Below are positions 47,482-56,217 of a DNA stretch of 64,000 nt, one piece after another. The DNA is from Flavobacterium sp. WC2421 (GTDB lineage Bacteria; Bacteroidota; Bacteroidia; Flavobacteriales; Flavobacteriaceae). The notes beneath the pieces were generated by a model. The model was not told the DNA's origin. It ran no database searches and saw only the letters and a list, made by a program, of their open reading frames with translations. The translations under genes were made by a program, and so were the position numbers. Location: positions 992,001 to 1,056,000 of the forward strand of contig NZ_CP162004.1 in the NCBI RefSeq assembly GCF_040822115.1. Reading direction: 5' to 3'. Numbering within the stretch: the stretch's first letter is position 1; each line of letters begins with the position of its first letter.

Positions 47482-48336
47482 TCAGGGCTTGTTAAAACTA
47501 GATTCAATTGCTTTTAGCATTCCATTTGCTGTCCAAGTACCGGAAACTATTATCCTTCTTATGGTATAAAGAGGGTCGTTTGGGTCTCTTTTTGTAGATA
47601 AAATAAAAGCCATTTGATATCCACTTTTTTTGATTTCTGGGATAACAGAGGTATTCCACAGCCCAAAAGGATAGGCGAAGTACGTTACTGGTTTTCCAAT
47701 GATTTCTTCCAGTTTAGTTTTTGGTTTATTAAGCTGAATATTCCAGTCATCCCCACTATATTTAGTTACCATATGATGGTCCCAAGTATGTGCTGCAATT
47801 ACATTACCAGAGTCTGATAAGTCTTTAATTTGTTCTTTACTTAAATATTTTGGTCGATTAATAGAGACGGTCATCACAAAAAACACCCCTTTAAAACCGT
47901 ATTTTTTCATTTCAGTTGCTCCTAACGTATACTGCTCTTCTCTTGTGTCATCAAAGGTTATCATTATTGGCTTTTCGGGTAGTGGTCCATCATGAAGGAG
48001 ATATTCATACAATTGATCAGGTAATATGGTATGATAACCATCATCTGCCAATGCTTTCATTTGAGCTGAAAAAACAGCTGGTTTAACCGTATAAGTCTTT
48101 ATATCTCCGCTAGCTGTATTACTAAATTCCCGAATATTATGGTAGCATAAGATGGGCACTTCCTTTTTAGCAAGAATAGTGGCCGTATTTGCAGTTTCTT
48201 TTTTTGGTGCCTTTTCCGGACTAGCAATTGAAACTTGGGTAGTTTCTTTTTTATCGGTTTCTTTCTGCTCCGTTTTAGATTGGCATCCTATCAAAATGGT
48301 AAAGCAGCTTATAACTACTAATATACTCTTTTTCAT
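47482..48336 (-). CDS. Polysaccharide deacetylase family lipoprotein
   Basis: A 284-residue lipoprotein (lipobox ILIGC, Cys near 18). After a Lys/Thr-rich linker it has a NodB-type domain: PILCYHNI near residue 70, MITFDDTREEQY near 125 (the metal-binding Asp pair), AHTWDHHMVTKY near 182 (H-x3-H) and FAYPFGLWN near 220. Such enzymes remove acetyl groups from N-acetyl sugars of surface glycans or peptidoglycan. It starts 11 bp after the upstream lipoprotein gene, so the two form an operon. Confidence 0.9.
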   Translation of the reverse strand: MKKSILVVISCFTILIGCQSKTEQKETDKKETTQVSIASPEKAPKKETANTATILAKKEVPILCYHNIREFSNTASGDIKTYTVKPAVFSAQMKALADDGYHTILPDQLYEYLLHDGPLPEKPIMITFDDTREEQYTLGATEMKKYGFKGVFFVMTVSINRPKYLSKEQIKDLSDSGNVIAAHTWDHHMVTKYSGDDWNIQLNKPKTKLEEIIGKPVTYFAYPFGLWNTSVIPEIKKSGYQMAFILSTKRDPNDPLYTIRRIIVSGTWTANGMLKAIESSFNKP

Positions 48337-48347
48337 AGTTCTATTAA

Positions 48348-49373
48348 TTATTGGTATTGAATGTATAGTGGTTTTGGAGTAAATTTCAACAACTCTTCAG
48401 GAGTGTACATTTTCCAATCGTTCCAATTGTCATTTTTATAAAACAATTTAAATCCTGTAAATTGAACAGGTTCTCTATAGATATAAGTAAGGTAAGTGGA
48501 TCTTTTAAGTACTTTGCTACCAAAACCATCCATATCCATTACTACCTGTACTTCAGGAACTGTTTTTATTTTTTTATAATTAGTGACCATTCCTTGTGTA
48601 AAGCGATGTACGATTAACACCTTTGGAGTCAATTTATTTTTTTTGACCAAATTAGCAAGGATGTCTATCGCGTCATTGATATCGTCTGCAGTAAATGTCC
48701 CTATTTTAGTACCAGGCACGTGCCCGTTTTTCAATGAAAATTCGGGATCGATTCCTAAATGTACGTTGGGTAAAGCGAGATATTGTTCTAGTTGAGTTAC
48801 TTCGGTTTTTACAGTGCTATGTCCTACTTGGATATCTAGAAAAATTAGTGCGTCGATAGGCTTTGCCCAGCTTATTATGGTGTCAATTTGTTTAAACGGC
48901 ATTCTCATGCGATGCATATTGTCTTTTCCAGGTGCGCCTTGAGCAGTAACTGCAATATAATGCAAAGCAGGAATTGTTTTAACTGTAGGGTCAGCTGCTG
49001 CCCATTTGGCCACTTCTCCTTGTAATTGCTTAAGCATTTGTTCTTTTGGGATTTCTCCAAGTATCCCCATTCTTTTGGAATACAAATTTCCATAAAAAGC
49101 AATAATCCTATTGTATGGTAATAATGCTCCGGGTAAAGGATAAGGTGTTTTTACAGGCCATCTTCCTGTAGTGTCATTATTGCTAATCGCTAGCATTCTT
49201 TTATTATAATCTAAGGTATCTATAGTAGAAACTATTTTTTTCTTTACAGAATCTGTAACGACTTTAGTAGTTTGTTTTTCAATTATTTTTTCGTCCGCGG
49301 CTTTACCTTGATTGCAACTAGAAAAGACAATCAAAATAGAAATAGAAAGTGATAGGATAACGGAATTTTTCAT
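48348..49373 (-). CDS. Uncharacterised secreted lipoprotein, possible TIM-barrel hydrolase
   Basis: A 341-residue lipoprotein (SSC lipobox, Cys near residue 20) of a family I cannot name. The core alternates strands and helices as in a TIM barrel: IIAFYGNLY, ALIFLDIQVGHS, HLGIDPEFSLKNG, VLIVHRFTQ, VQVVMDMDGFG, FTGFKLFYKND. The conserved-looking acidic points are the Asp-Pro-Glu of IDPEF and the Asp of DMDGFG. From memory, secreted actinobacterial proteins share a similar LDPEW..G core, but I could not check this. The deacetylase gene follows after 11 bp. Confidence 0.65.
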   Translation of the reverse strand: MKNSVILSLSISILIVFSSCNQGKAADEKIIEKQTTKVVTDSVKKKIVSTIDTLDYNKRMLAISNNDTTGRWPVKTPYPLPGALLPYNRIIAFYGNLYSKRMGILGEIPKEQMLKQLQGEVAKWAAADPTVKTIPALHYIAVTAQGAPGKDNMHRMRMPFKQIDTIISWAKPIDALIFLDIQVGHSTVKTEVTQLEQYLALPNVHLGIDPEFSLKNGHVPGTKIGTFTADDINDAIDILANLVKKNKLTPKVLIVHRFTQGMVTNYKKIKTVPEVQVVMDMDGFGSKVLKRSTYLTYIYREPVQFTGFKLFYKNDNWNDWKMYTPEELLKFTPKPLYIQYQ

Positions 49374-49395
49374 AAAAATAAATTAGATGTTTACA

Positions 49396-49403
49396 CAAAG
49401 GTA
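49396..49403 (-). promoter_or_regulatory. -7 promoter box for the lipoprotein/deacetylase operon
   Basis: Reads TACCTTTG on the minus strand, 22 bp before the start codon at 49373. It is the same octamer as in the atpB promoter. No clear -33 TTG. Confidence 0.5.
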
Positions 49404-49697
49404 AGTCTATTTATATGCTATTTGTTATGTTTATATGGTATGATTTTATAATATAATCATTAAGAAAGAATTTTTTTTAGCAGCTGTTTTTTTAGCAAAA
49501 AATCAGCTACATTTTTTTAACTCTCCTTTTGTTTTTGAATGTTTTTTTAGTTGTATTATCCTTATCTATAGTATTTCTATATTGGTTTTGATTTTACTGC
49601 CAATTATTATATGAAATTCCAAGACGTGCTACTTTAGTTGTTTAAAAAAAGGAAACAGTTTTCTCCTGTAAATACCGTCTTAAAATTAAATAGCTGT

Positions 49698-49705
49698 AAT
49701 TTTGA
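49698..49705 (+). promoter_or_regulatory. -7 promoter box for the CAT-like gene
   Basis: TAATTTTG fits TAnnTTTG, 22 bp before the TTG start at 49728. No -33 TTG at the usual spacing. Confidence 0.45.
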
Positions 49706-49727
49706 AAAATAATTTAAGAGCAACATT

Positions 49728-50357
49728 TTGAAAACATATTTAGATATTGAAAACTGGCCTAGAAAAGAGCATTTTAATTTTTTTAGAAAATTTGAAGAAT
49801 CTTTTTTTGGTGTAACCGTAGAAATTGATTGTACTAAAGCCTATCAAACTTCAAAAAAACTGGGAAGCACTTTTTTTATTTATTACCTCTACAAAACGTT
49901 AGTGGCAGTGAATACAATTGAACCTTTTAGGTACCGAATTTCAGAGGATAAGATTATTATTTATGATAAAATTGACGGTTCAGCAACGATAGGAAGAACA
50001 GATGGTTCTTTTGGTTTTTCATGGATAGAATACGATGCTGATTTTGAAATTTTTACCGCCAATGCGGTATTAGAAATAGAACGGGTTCAAAATGCACCAG
50101 GCCTTTTTACTCGTGCTTTTGATACGGATAATGTAATTCATTTTTCTGCAATTCCATGGATTAATTTCACATCCCTTTCGCATGCCCGCAGTTATACTTT
50201 TCCCGATAGTTGCCCAAAAATTTCATTTGGAAAAATGAGTACTAATGAAGCTGGAAAAAAAACGATGTCAATGTCAATACATGTTCATCATGGATTAATG
50301 GATGGTTTGCATGTAGGACAATTTGTAGACTGTTTTCAAGAGTTAATGAATCAATAG
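49728..50357 (+). CDS. Chloramphenicol acetyltransferase-like protein (CatA fold)
   Basis: A 209-residue member of the classical CAT family. The active-site motif HHGLMDG has His188 and Asp192 in the expected places, and IPWINFTSL near residue 142 matches the conserved family stretch. True CATs acetylate chloramphenicol, but many chromosomal relatives have other acceptors, so resistance is not proven. A TTG start at 49728 gives the proper N-terminus (DIENWPRKEHFNFF). The ferritin gene follows after 38 bp. Confidence 0.82.
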   Translation: MKTYLDIENWPRKEHFNFFRKFEESFFGVTVEIDCTKAYQTSKKLGSTFFIYYLYKTLVAVNTIEPFRYRISEDKIIIYDKIDGSATIGRTDGSFGFSWIEYDADFEIFTANAVLEIERVQNAPGLFTRAFDTDNVIHFSAIPWINFTSLSHARSYTFPDSCPKISFGKMSTNEAGKKTMSMSIHVHHGLMDGLHVGQFVDCFQELMNQ

Positions 50358-50395
50358 TCTTTTCTTTTTTGTAACTTTATAGAAAACATTTAGTT

Positions 50396-50914
50396 ATGCT
50401 ATCAAAAAATATTGAATCCGCACTGAACGATCAGGTTCGTATTGAAGCTGAATCTTCGCAAACCTACCTTTCAATGGCTTCATGGGCAGAAACTCATGGA
50501 CTAGAAGGGATTTCTAAATTTATGTATGCACAATCAGATGAGGAACGCGTACATATGTTGAAGTTAATTAAATTTATCAACGAACGTGGTGGACATGCTC
50601 AAGTAACCCAACTAAAGGCTCCCAAAACAACCTATCTCACTTTTCAGGAAATGTTTGAAGAGTTGTATAAACACGAAGTTTTCGTTTCGGAATCGATTAA
50701 TGAATTGGTTCATATTGCTCTTTCCGAAAAAGACTATGCGACTCATAACTTCTTACAGTGGTATGTTGCTGAACAAATAGAAGAAGAAGCGCAAGCTAAA
50801 AACATACTAGATAAAATACATTTGATAGGAGATGACAAGGGAGGTTTGTATTTGTTTGATAGAGATATCCAACAATTAACGGTAAATAGTGTGACTTCAG
50901 GTCATTCGAAGTAA
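50396..50914 (+). CDS. Ferritin (iron storage)
   Basis: A 172-residue bacterial ferritin of four helices. The ferroxidase ligands are visible in EAESSQTYLSMASWAE (residues 18-33), SDEERVHMLKLI near 48-59, and EQIEEEAQAKNIL near 127-139. It oxidises Fe2+ and stores iron in a 24-mer in the cytoplasm. Start ATG at 50396. Confidence 0.94.
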   Translation: MLSKNIESALNDQVRIEAESSQTYLSMASWAETHGLEGISKFMYAQSDEERVHMLKLIKFINERGGHAQVTQLKAPKTTYLTFQEMFEELYKHEVFVSESINELVHIALSEKDYATHNFLQWYVAEQIEEEAQAKNILDKIHLIGDDKGGLYLFDRDIQQLTVNSVTSGHSK

Positions 50915-50968
50915 GAGACTCTTAATTTCTGAATTATAATTGCTTTCTTAATTTTAACTCTTTACAAA

Positions 50969-51127
50969 TTGAGTAAAAAGGATAAAAATAAAGCCAAAAA
51001 AAAGGATAAAAAAAAACTCCTTAAAAAAGATAAGTCTGATAAAGGGTTAAAGAAAAAGTGTTGTGAGAACTACAAAGACGGAGAAGATAAGCGATGTAAA
51101 CGTTGCCCTAGATTTGATCAACGATAA
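50969..51127 (+). CDS. 52-residue Lys/Cys-rich small protein
   Basis: A TTG-started frame of 52 residues. The first 30 are nearly all Lys with some Asp (about half Lys). The C-terminal 22 have a pattern C-C-x10-C-x2-C (Cys31, Cys32, Cys43, Cys46), which could bind a metal. I recall similar short flavobacterial proteins ending in a CC...C..CP segment. It lies 55 bp after the ferritin gene and just before a bidirectional terminator. Codon content and the clean end support a real gene, but the TTG start keeps confidence moderate. Confidence 0.62.
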   Translation: MSKKDKNKAKKKDKKKLLKKDKSDKGLKKKCCENYKDGEDKRCKRCPRFDQR

Positions 51128-51151
51128 GTAAGAACTATTTTAGTTTAAATA

Positions 51152-51183
51152 AAAAAACCATCGACTAGTATCGATGGTTTTTG
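51152..51183. terminator. Bidirectional intrinsic terminator
   Basis: AAAAAACCATCGA and TCGATGGTTTTT form a stem of about 12 bp around the loop CTAGTA. It lies between the small Lys/Cys-rich gene (+) and ssb (-). Confidence 0.85.
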
Positions 51184-51221
51184 TGTTTATTGACTTGTTA
51201 AAAAATAGTTCTTAAATAAAA

Positions 51222-51554
51222 TTACTTTCCTAATAAAAGGAGTTCCGTTACCACTACCTCGGTTACATAGCGTTTTTCCCCATTTTTATCGTCATAGCTT
51301 CTGTGGGTTAATTTTCCTTCAACAGCAATTTCCTTCCCTTTAGTTACGTATTTTTCAATTATTTCGGCCGTTTTCCCCCAAGCTATAAGTCTATGCCATT
51401 GGGTTTCTTCTACCTTTTCCCCTTTGTCATTTTTATAGGTTTCATTAGTAGCTAATGTAAAATTGGCTAGTTTTTTTCCTCCGTCAAAATTTTTGATTTC
51501 AGGGTCGTTTCCTAGGTGTCCGATTAACTGTACTTTGTTTCTTAATGCATTCAT
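51222..51554 (-). CDS. ssb: Single-stranded DNA-binding protein (short form)
   Basis: A 110-residue OB-fold SSB: NALRNKVQLIGHLGNDPEIK at the start, ANFTLATNETY, TQWHRLIAWGKTAEIIEKYVTKGKEIAVEG. It ends directly after the OB fold (LLLLGK) and lacks the acidic DDDIPF-like tail that recruits partner proteins. A second, full-length ssb is likely elsewhere, as many Bacteroidota have both. The upstream region on its strand holds a near -7 box (AATCTTTG near 51627). Confidence 0.92.
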   Translation of the reverse strand: MNALRNKVQLIGHLGNDPEIKNFDGGKKLANFTLATNETYKNDKGEKVEETQWHRLIAWGKTAEIIEKYVTKGKEIAVEGKLTHRSYDDKNGEKRYVTEVVVTELLLLGK

Positions 51555-51675
51555 GGCGTGTAAATTTTAAATGTTATTGTTAAGTGTAAAAATCGTGCCG
51601 ATGTTTGTTTGTTTCGACATGGCAAAGATTCGACAATAACTAAAACTTATTCGGTTAGTATTCAATTACTTTCGG

Positions 51676-51705
51676 TTGTAAATATTTGTAAACGTTTGTA
51701 AACGG
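51676..51705 (+). repeat. Three 10-bp tandem direct repeats
   Basis: TTGTAAATAT, TTGTAAACGT and TTGTAAACGG stand head to tail with a 10-bp period, so each faces the same side of the helix. They overlap the -33 position of the promoter box at 51719-51726. They look like binding sites for a regulator of the GNAT-nitrilase gene or of divergent ssb. Confidence 0.7.
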
Positions 51706-51718
51706 ATAATAAATTCCT

Positions 51719-51726
51719 TATATTTG
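51719..51726 (+). promoter_or_regulatory. -7 promoter box for the GNAT-nitrilase gene
   Basis: TATATTTG fits TAnnTTTG. A TTG at 51696-51698 stands 20 bp upstream, one more than the usual spacing, and lies in the third tandem repeat. The start codon is at 51744. Confidence 0.5.
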
Positions 51727-51743
51727 TCAAAAAATATTTACAT

Positions 51744-53267
51744 ATGCCAAGTACAATACAGTCTATTGAATTAAGAAATTTAAAAATAGAGGATTATAAA
51801 GAATTAAAAAAATCAATGATTGAGTCGTATCCAGAAATGGCTGAATCATTTTGGAAAGAAGAACAATTAGAGACCTTATTAAAAATATTTCCAGAAGGAC
51901 AATTGGTAATTGTTGTTGATGGAATTGTAGTTGGCTCTGCATTATCTATTTTAGTTACAGAAGATTTTGCATTCAAGACTAGAACGTACAAAAATATTAC
52001 AGGTAATTATACTTTTTCAACTCATAACCCTTTAGGAGAAGTTATTTATGGTATTGATGTTTTTATCAATCCTAAATACCGCGGACTTCGATTAGGAAGA
52101 CGTTTGTATGATGTTAGAAAAGAATTGTGTGAACAATTAAACTTAAAATCAATCATTTTTGCAGGTAGAATTCCATCTTACGGAAAATATAAAGATGAAA
52201 TTACTCCAAAAGTATATATTGAAAAAGTAAAGAAAAAAGAAATATACGATCCTGTTTTATCATTTCAATTAAGTAATGATTTCCATGAAGTTCGTGTGCT
52301 TAAGAATTATTTAGAAGGAGATACGGAATCTCTTGAGTATGCTGTTCTGTTAGAATGGAACAATATTTATTATGATGACAGTCCAAAGTTAATTAACACA
52401 ACCAAAAGTGTGGTGAGACTTGGATTAATCCAATGGCAAATGCGTTCATTAGCTAATCTAGATGCGCTTTTTGAACAAGCTGAATTTTTTATTGATACCG
52501 TTTCGGGTTATGGAAGTGATTTTGCTTTATTTCCAGAGTTTTTTACTGCGCCCTTAATGGCTGACTTCAACCATTTGTCAGAAGCCGAAGCGATTCGTGA
52601 ACTTGCAAAACATACAGATGCAGTAAAATTAAAATTTCAAGAATTTGCGATTTCCTATAATATCAATATTATCACGGGTAGTATGCCTTTCATAGAGAAC
52701 GAACATGTTTATAATGTTGGTTTTTTATGCAAACGTGATGGTACAAACGAAATGTATCGCAAAATACACATTACCCCAAATGAAATTTTCCACTGGGGAA
52801 TTACAGGAGGAGACACGATACAAACCTTTGATACTGATTGTGGAAAAATAGGAATTGTCATTTGTTATGATGTAGAGTTCCCAGAACTTTCTAGGTTAAT
52901 GGCTGATGAAGGAATGAATATTTTATTTGTCCCTTTCCTTACTGACACCCAAAATGGATATACACGAGTAAAACACTGTGCACAAGCAAGAGCCATTGAA
53001 AATGAATGTTATGTTGCCATTGCAGGTTGTGTAGGTAATTTGCCTAAAGTGAATAATATGGATATACAATACGCACAAGCAGCTGTATTTACGCCTTCCG
53101 ATTTTGCGTTTCCAAGTAATGGAGTAAAAGCGGAAGCAACACCAAATACGGAGATGACTTTAATTGTGGATGTTGACATTAATCTTTTAAGAGAACTACA
53201 CGAACATGGAAGTGTAAAAATCATGAAAGACAGAAGACACGATTTATATAGTTTGAAAAAAATATAA
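51744..53267 (+). CDS. GNAT acetyltransferase-carbon-nitrogen hydrolase fusion
   Basis: A 507-residue fusion. Residues 1-200 are a GNAT domain (YGIDVFINPKYRGLRLGRRLYDVRKELCEQL, the acetyl-CoA loop near 110-131). Residues 223-500 are a nitrilase-fold amidase with the triad Glu265 (FPEFF), Lys340 (YRKIH) and Cys374 (VICYDVEFPE). The pair of activities is a known fusion in bacteria, where the acyl acceptor and amide substrate are unknown. It is divergent from ssb; a Zn-ribbon protein starts 3 bp after its stop. Confidence 0.9.
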   Translation: MPSTIQSIELRNLKIEDYKELKKSMIESYPEMAESFWKEEQLETLLKIFPEGQLVIVVDGIVVGSALSILVTEDFAFKTRTYKNITGNYTFSTHNPLGEVIYGIDVFINPKYRGLRLGRRLYDVRKELCEQLNLKSIIFAGRIPSYGKYKDEITPKVYIEKVKKKEIYDPVLSFQLSNDFHEVRVLKNYLEGDTESLEYAVLLEWNNIYYDDSPKLINTTKSVVRLGLIQWQMRSLANLDALFEQAEFFIDTVSGYGSDFALFPEFFTAPLMADFNHLSEAEAIRELAKHTDAVKLKFQEFAISYNINIITGSMPFIENEHVYNVGFLCKRDGTNEMYRKIHITPNEIFHWGITGGDTIQTFDTDCGKIGIVICYDVEFPELSRLMADEGMNILFVPFLTDTQNGYTRVKHCAQARAIENECYVAIAGCVGNLPKVNNMDIQYAQAAVFTPSDFAFPSNGVKAEATPNTEMTLIVDVDINLLRELHEHGSVKIMKDRRHDLYSLKKI

Positions 53268-53270
53268 TAA

Positions 53271-53618
53271 ATGAAAAATTGTTTAGAATGTGGTGAGAAA
53301 ATTGTAGGGCGGGAAGATAAAAAATTCTGTAGTGATGGTTGTCGCAATGCCTATAATAACAAAATAAACAAAGACAACAATAATTTTATGCGCAATGTTA
53401 ATAATAAATTGCGCAAAAATTATCGCATCCTACTAGAACTTAATCCCGATGGAAAGTCAAAAACAACCCGAGCTAAATTACTTAGTAAGGGGTTTGATTT
53501 TGAATTTTTCACTAACATATTGAATACTAAAACAGGAAATACCTACTATTTCTTGTATGATCAAGGCTATATGCTTTTGGACAATGATTTCTATATGTTA
53601 GTTAAAAAAGATATTTAA
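53271..53618 (+). CDS. Zn-ribbon protein of unknown function
   Basis: A 115-residue protein starting with a zinc ribbon (NCLECGEKIVGREDKKFCSDGCRNAYNN: C-x2-C-x11-C-x3-C in the first 25 residues), then a basic helical stretch and an aromatic C-terminal part (NTYYFLYDQGYMLLDNDFYML). I recall similar short proteins in Bacteroidota, function unknown. It starts 3 bp after the GNAT-nitrilase stop, so it is translated from the same message. Confidence 0.75.
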   Translation: MKNCLECGEKIVGREDKKFCSDGCRNAYNNKINKDNNNFMRNVNNKLRKNYRILLELNPDGKSKTTRAKLLSKGFDFEFFTNILNTKTGNTYYFLYDQGYMLLDNDFYMLVKKDI

Positions 53619-53645
53619 TACCACAACACCCCAAATCCCCCAAGT

Positions 53646-56042
53646 ATGAAAAAAGGTTTTTCCTCCCTATTTTACATTTTGTTTATTCTTATTGTACTAG
53701 GAATACTTTATTTTACCATGATGCCACAATGGACTTCTAATGATGCCGTTCCACTATCTGAATTTTCAACTAATAGAGCTTTCACTCAAGTAGAAGCGAT
53801 TTCAAAACAACCCCATTATGTAGGCTCGACCAATCACGAAAAAGTCGCTGAATACTTGCAACAAGAACTACATAAATTAGGACTAGAAACATCTATACAA
53901 GAAGGATATACCTTAACTGACTGGGGAAACTTAGTTAAATCTAAAAATATCTTAGCTCGAATAAAAGGGACTCAAAATACAAAAGCCTTATTATTGCTTA
54001 CCCATTACGACAGTGCCCCACATTCGTCTTCTCGTGGCGCCAGTGATGCTGGTTCTGGGGTAGCTACAATTTTAGAAAGTGTACGTGCTTTTTTATATGC
54101 GAAAACACCTCATAAAAATGATGTTATTATTCTTTTTTCGGATGCCGAAGAATTGGGTTTAAACGGAGCCGCTCTTTTTGTAACAGAACACCAATGGGCA
54201 AAAGAAATTGGATTGGTTCTAAATTTTGAGGCGCGAGGTTCTTCAGGACCTAGTTACATGCTTATGGAAACAAACGGGGGTAACGCTGAGTTAGTAAAAG
54301 AATTTGCTGCTGCGGGGGCACCAATGCCAGTAACCAACTCTTTGATGTACAGTATTTATAAAATGCTTCCTAACGATACTGATTTAACTGTTTTTAGAGA
54401 AAAAGGAAACATTCAAGGGTATAATTTTGCATTTATTGATGATCACTATAATTACCATACCGCTCAAGATGATAGTAGCCATTTAAATAAAAACACATTG
54501 GCACATCAGGGAAGTTACTTGATGCCCATATTGCATTACTTTTCGAATGCGGACTTAAACAGCACTCAAATTGCAAATGACGATATCTATTTCACCATTC
54601 CTTACACCTTTATACATTACCCTTTTAGCTGGGTTTTACCAATGTTATTCATAGCATTACTTCTTTTTATGTTTTTAATTTTTATAGGAATTGCTAAAAG
54701 AATTTTAACTTTTTCAGAAATCATAAAAGGATTTGTCCCCCTTTTAGGTTCAATACTAACTGCTGGATTGGTGACCTTTTTTGGATGGAAAGGACTCTTG
54801 ATGGTGTACCCGCAGTACACTGATTTACTCAATGGCTTTACCTACAATGGACATGCTTATATTGTTGCCTTTGTGTTATTAAGCTTGGCCATTTGTTTTG
54901 CATTTTATCAAAAATTATCTGTTAATAAAAGGACGATGAACCATTATGTAGCTCCTTTGTTCCTGTGGCTTGTTATTAATGGATTTATTGCTTTCTATTT
55001 ACAAGGCGCTGGATTTTTAATTATTCCTGTATATTTTGGAATTTTTGTTTTTGGAATTTTTATCATCACACAAAAATCGAGTCTACTTTTAAACCTTATT
55101 TTAATTATCCCTGCTTTATTGTTGATTGCGCCCTTTATTCAAATGTTCCCTATAGGATTAGGGTTGAAAATTCTTTTTGGAAGTGCGATTCTTACGGCAT
55201 TAACTTTTGCATTGTTATTACCAGTTTTTGGGACTTTTGTTAAAAAGGGAAGATGGGCAGTTGTCTTTTTATTACTTTCTATCGGATTTTTTGCGAAAGC
55301 ACACTACGAATCAGGCTATGAAAAAGGCAAAGCCAAATCGAACAGTTTGGTTTACATTTATGACGCAGATAAAAATAAAGCCCATTGGGTTACCTATGAT
55401 AAAAACCTAGATGTTTGGACTAAAAGCTATTTGGGTGAAAACCCAAAACATGCAACTTCTTGGGCTGAAACTCCGTTGTTCAGTAAATACGATTCTCAAT
55501 TTACTTACGCCACGGAAACGCCTGTGAAAGAATTGGCAAAACCTACCATTGAATTTCTAAAAGACAGTGTAGGTGGAAATCACCGCTATTTTAAAATTAA
55601 AATCAGTCCCAATCGTACCGTTAATCGCTATGATATTTTTGCTAATGAAAAAATAGTATTTTATGATTTTAAAGCCAATGGAGCAAAACAACTAGAACAA
55701 AATGGATCAAAGATGAATCGCAACGGTAAGAAAATTCTAAGTTATTATGTAGTTAATAACGAACCGCTAGAGATGCAATTTGCCATAGATAAATCAGGGC
55801 TGTTTGATATGCAGCTTTTAGAAAGCTCTTTTGATTTAATGTCTAACCCATTATTTAAGATGACTCCAAGGGCGCCCTGGATGATGCCAACTCCCTTTGT
55901 TTTAAATGATGCTGTAGTGATTAAAGAAAGAATAAAACCCTCTCCTAAAGTGATTGAAGTTCCAATAATTATAGAGACAATTAAAACGGTCCAAAGAACG
56001 CCAGTTTTAAAAGTAAAGGATAGTTTAAGTGTAGAGCAATAA
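53646..56042 (+). CDS. M28 family peptidase with membrane domain
   Basis: A 798-residue protein: an N-terminal TM (about 8-26), an M28 aminopeptidase domain (about 45-300) with zinc ligands His120, Asp134 and Glu169 (TH-YDS, SDAGSG, DAEELG), and DDHYNYHTAQDD near 260. About eight TM helices follow (about 325-575), then a C-terminal extracytoplasmic domain of 220 residues. This is the layout of Fxna/ERMP1-like M28 peptidases in bacteria. Its peptide substrate is unknown. It begins 27 bp after the Zn-ribbon gene. Confidence 0.88.
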   Translation: MKKGFSSLFYILFILIVLGILYFTMMPQWTSNDAVPLSEFSTNRAFTQVEAISKQPHYVGSTNHEKVAEYLQQELHKLGLETSIQEGYTLTDWGNLVKSKNILARIKGTQNTKALLLLTHYDSAPHSSSRGASDAGSGVATILESVRAFLYAKTPHKNDVIILFSDAEELGLNGAALFVTEHQWAKEIGLVLNFEARGSSGPSYMLMETNGGNAELVKEFAAAGAPMPVTNSLMYSIYKMLPNDTDLTVFREKGNIQGYNFAFIDDHYNYHTAQDDSSHLNKNTLAHQGSYLMPILHYFSNADLNSTQIANDDIYFTIPYTFIHYPFSWVLPMLFIALLLFMFLIFIGIAKRILTFSEIIKGFVPLLGSILTAGLVTFFGWKGLLMVYPQYTDLLNGFTYNGHAYIVAFVLLSLAICFAFYQKLSVNKRTMNHYVAPLFLWLVINGFIAFYLQGAGFLIIPVYFGIFVFGIFIITQKSSLLLNLILIIPALLLIAPFIQMFPIGLGLKILFGSAILTALTFALLLPVFGTFVKKGRWAVVFLLLSIGFFAKAHYESGYEKGKAKSNSLVYIYDADKNKAHWVTYDKNLDVWTKSYLGENPKHATSWAETPLFSKYDSQFTYATETPVKELAKPTIEFLKDSVGGNHRYFKIKISPNRTVNRYDIFANEKIVFYDFKANGAKQLEQNGSKMNRNGKKILSYYVVNNEPLEMQFAIDKSGLFDMQLLESSFDLMSNPLFKMTPRAPWMMPTPFVLNDAVVIKERIKPSPKVIEVPIIIETIKTVQRTPVLKVKDSLSVEQ

Positions 56043-56085
56043 TTCTATTTTTTAAATATTTATTTGATTTTAAAGTCTAAAATTA

Positions 56086-56126
56086 ACCGCAAATTCACCA
56101 ATTAAAGCTGTGAATTTGCGGTTTTT
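56086..56126 (+). terminator. Intrinsic terminator after the M28 gene
   Basis: ACCGCAAATTCAC (56086-56098) pairs with GTGAATTTGCGGT (56110-56122) around an 11-nt loop, followed by a T-run. It stands about 45 bp after the stop codon. Confidence 0.85.
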
Positions 56127-56217
56127 AATTTTAGAATAAAACTAAAAATGACACTAAAATTTTTATCGAAAATCCTTTCGATTTATACTACTTTTGTATT
56201 CTCTATTTAAGTTAAAA

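Larger units (their letters stand above)
49374..49727. other. Gene-free divergent region
   Basis: 354 bp between the divergent lipoprotein operon (-) and the CAT-like gene (+). It holds a -7 box for each side (49396-49403 and 49698-49705). Between them I find only AT-rich sequence with no coding frame or tRNA. Confidence 0.6.

Noticed and set aside
49728..50357. Proven chloramphenicol resistance
   Set aside because: The HHxxxDG site is present, but chromosomal CAT-like proteins often have other acceptors, and no mobile-element context is present.
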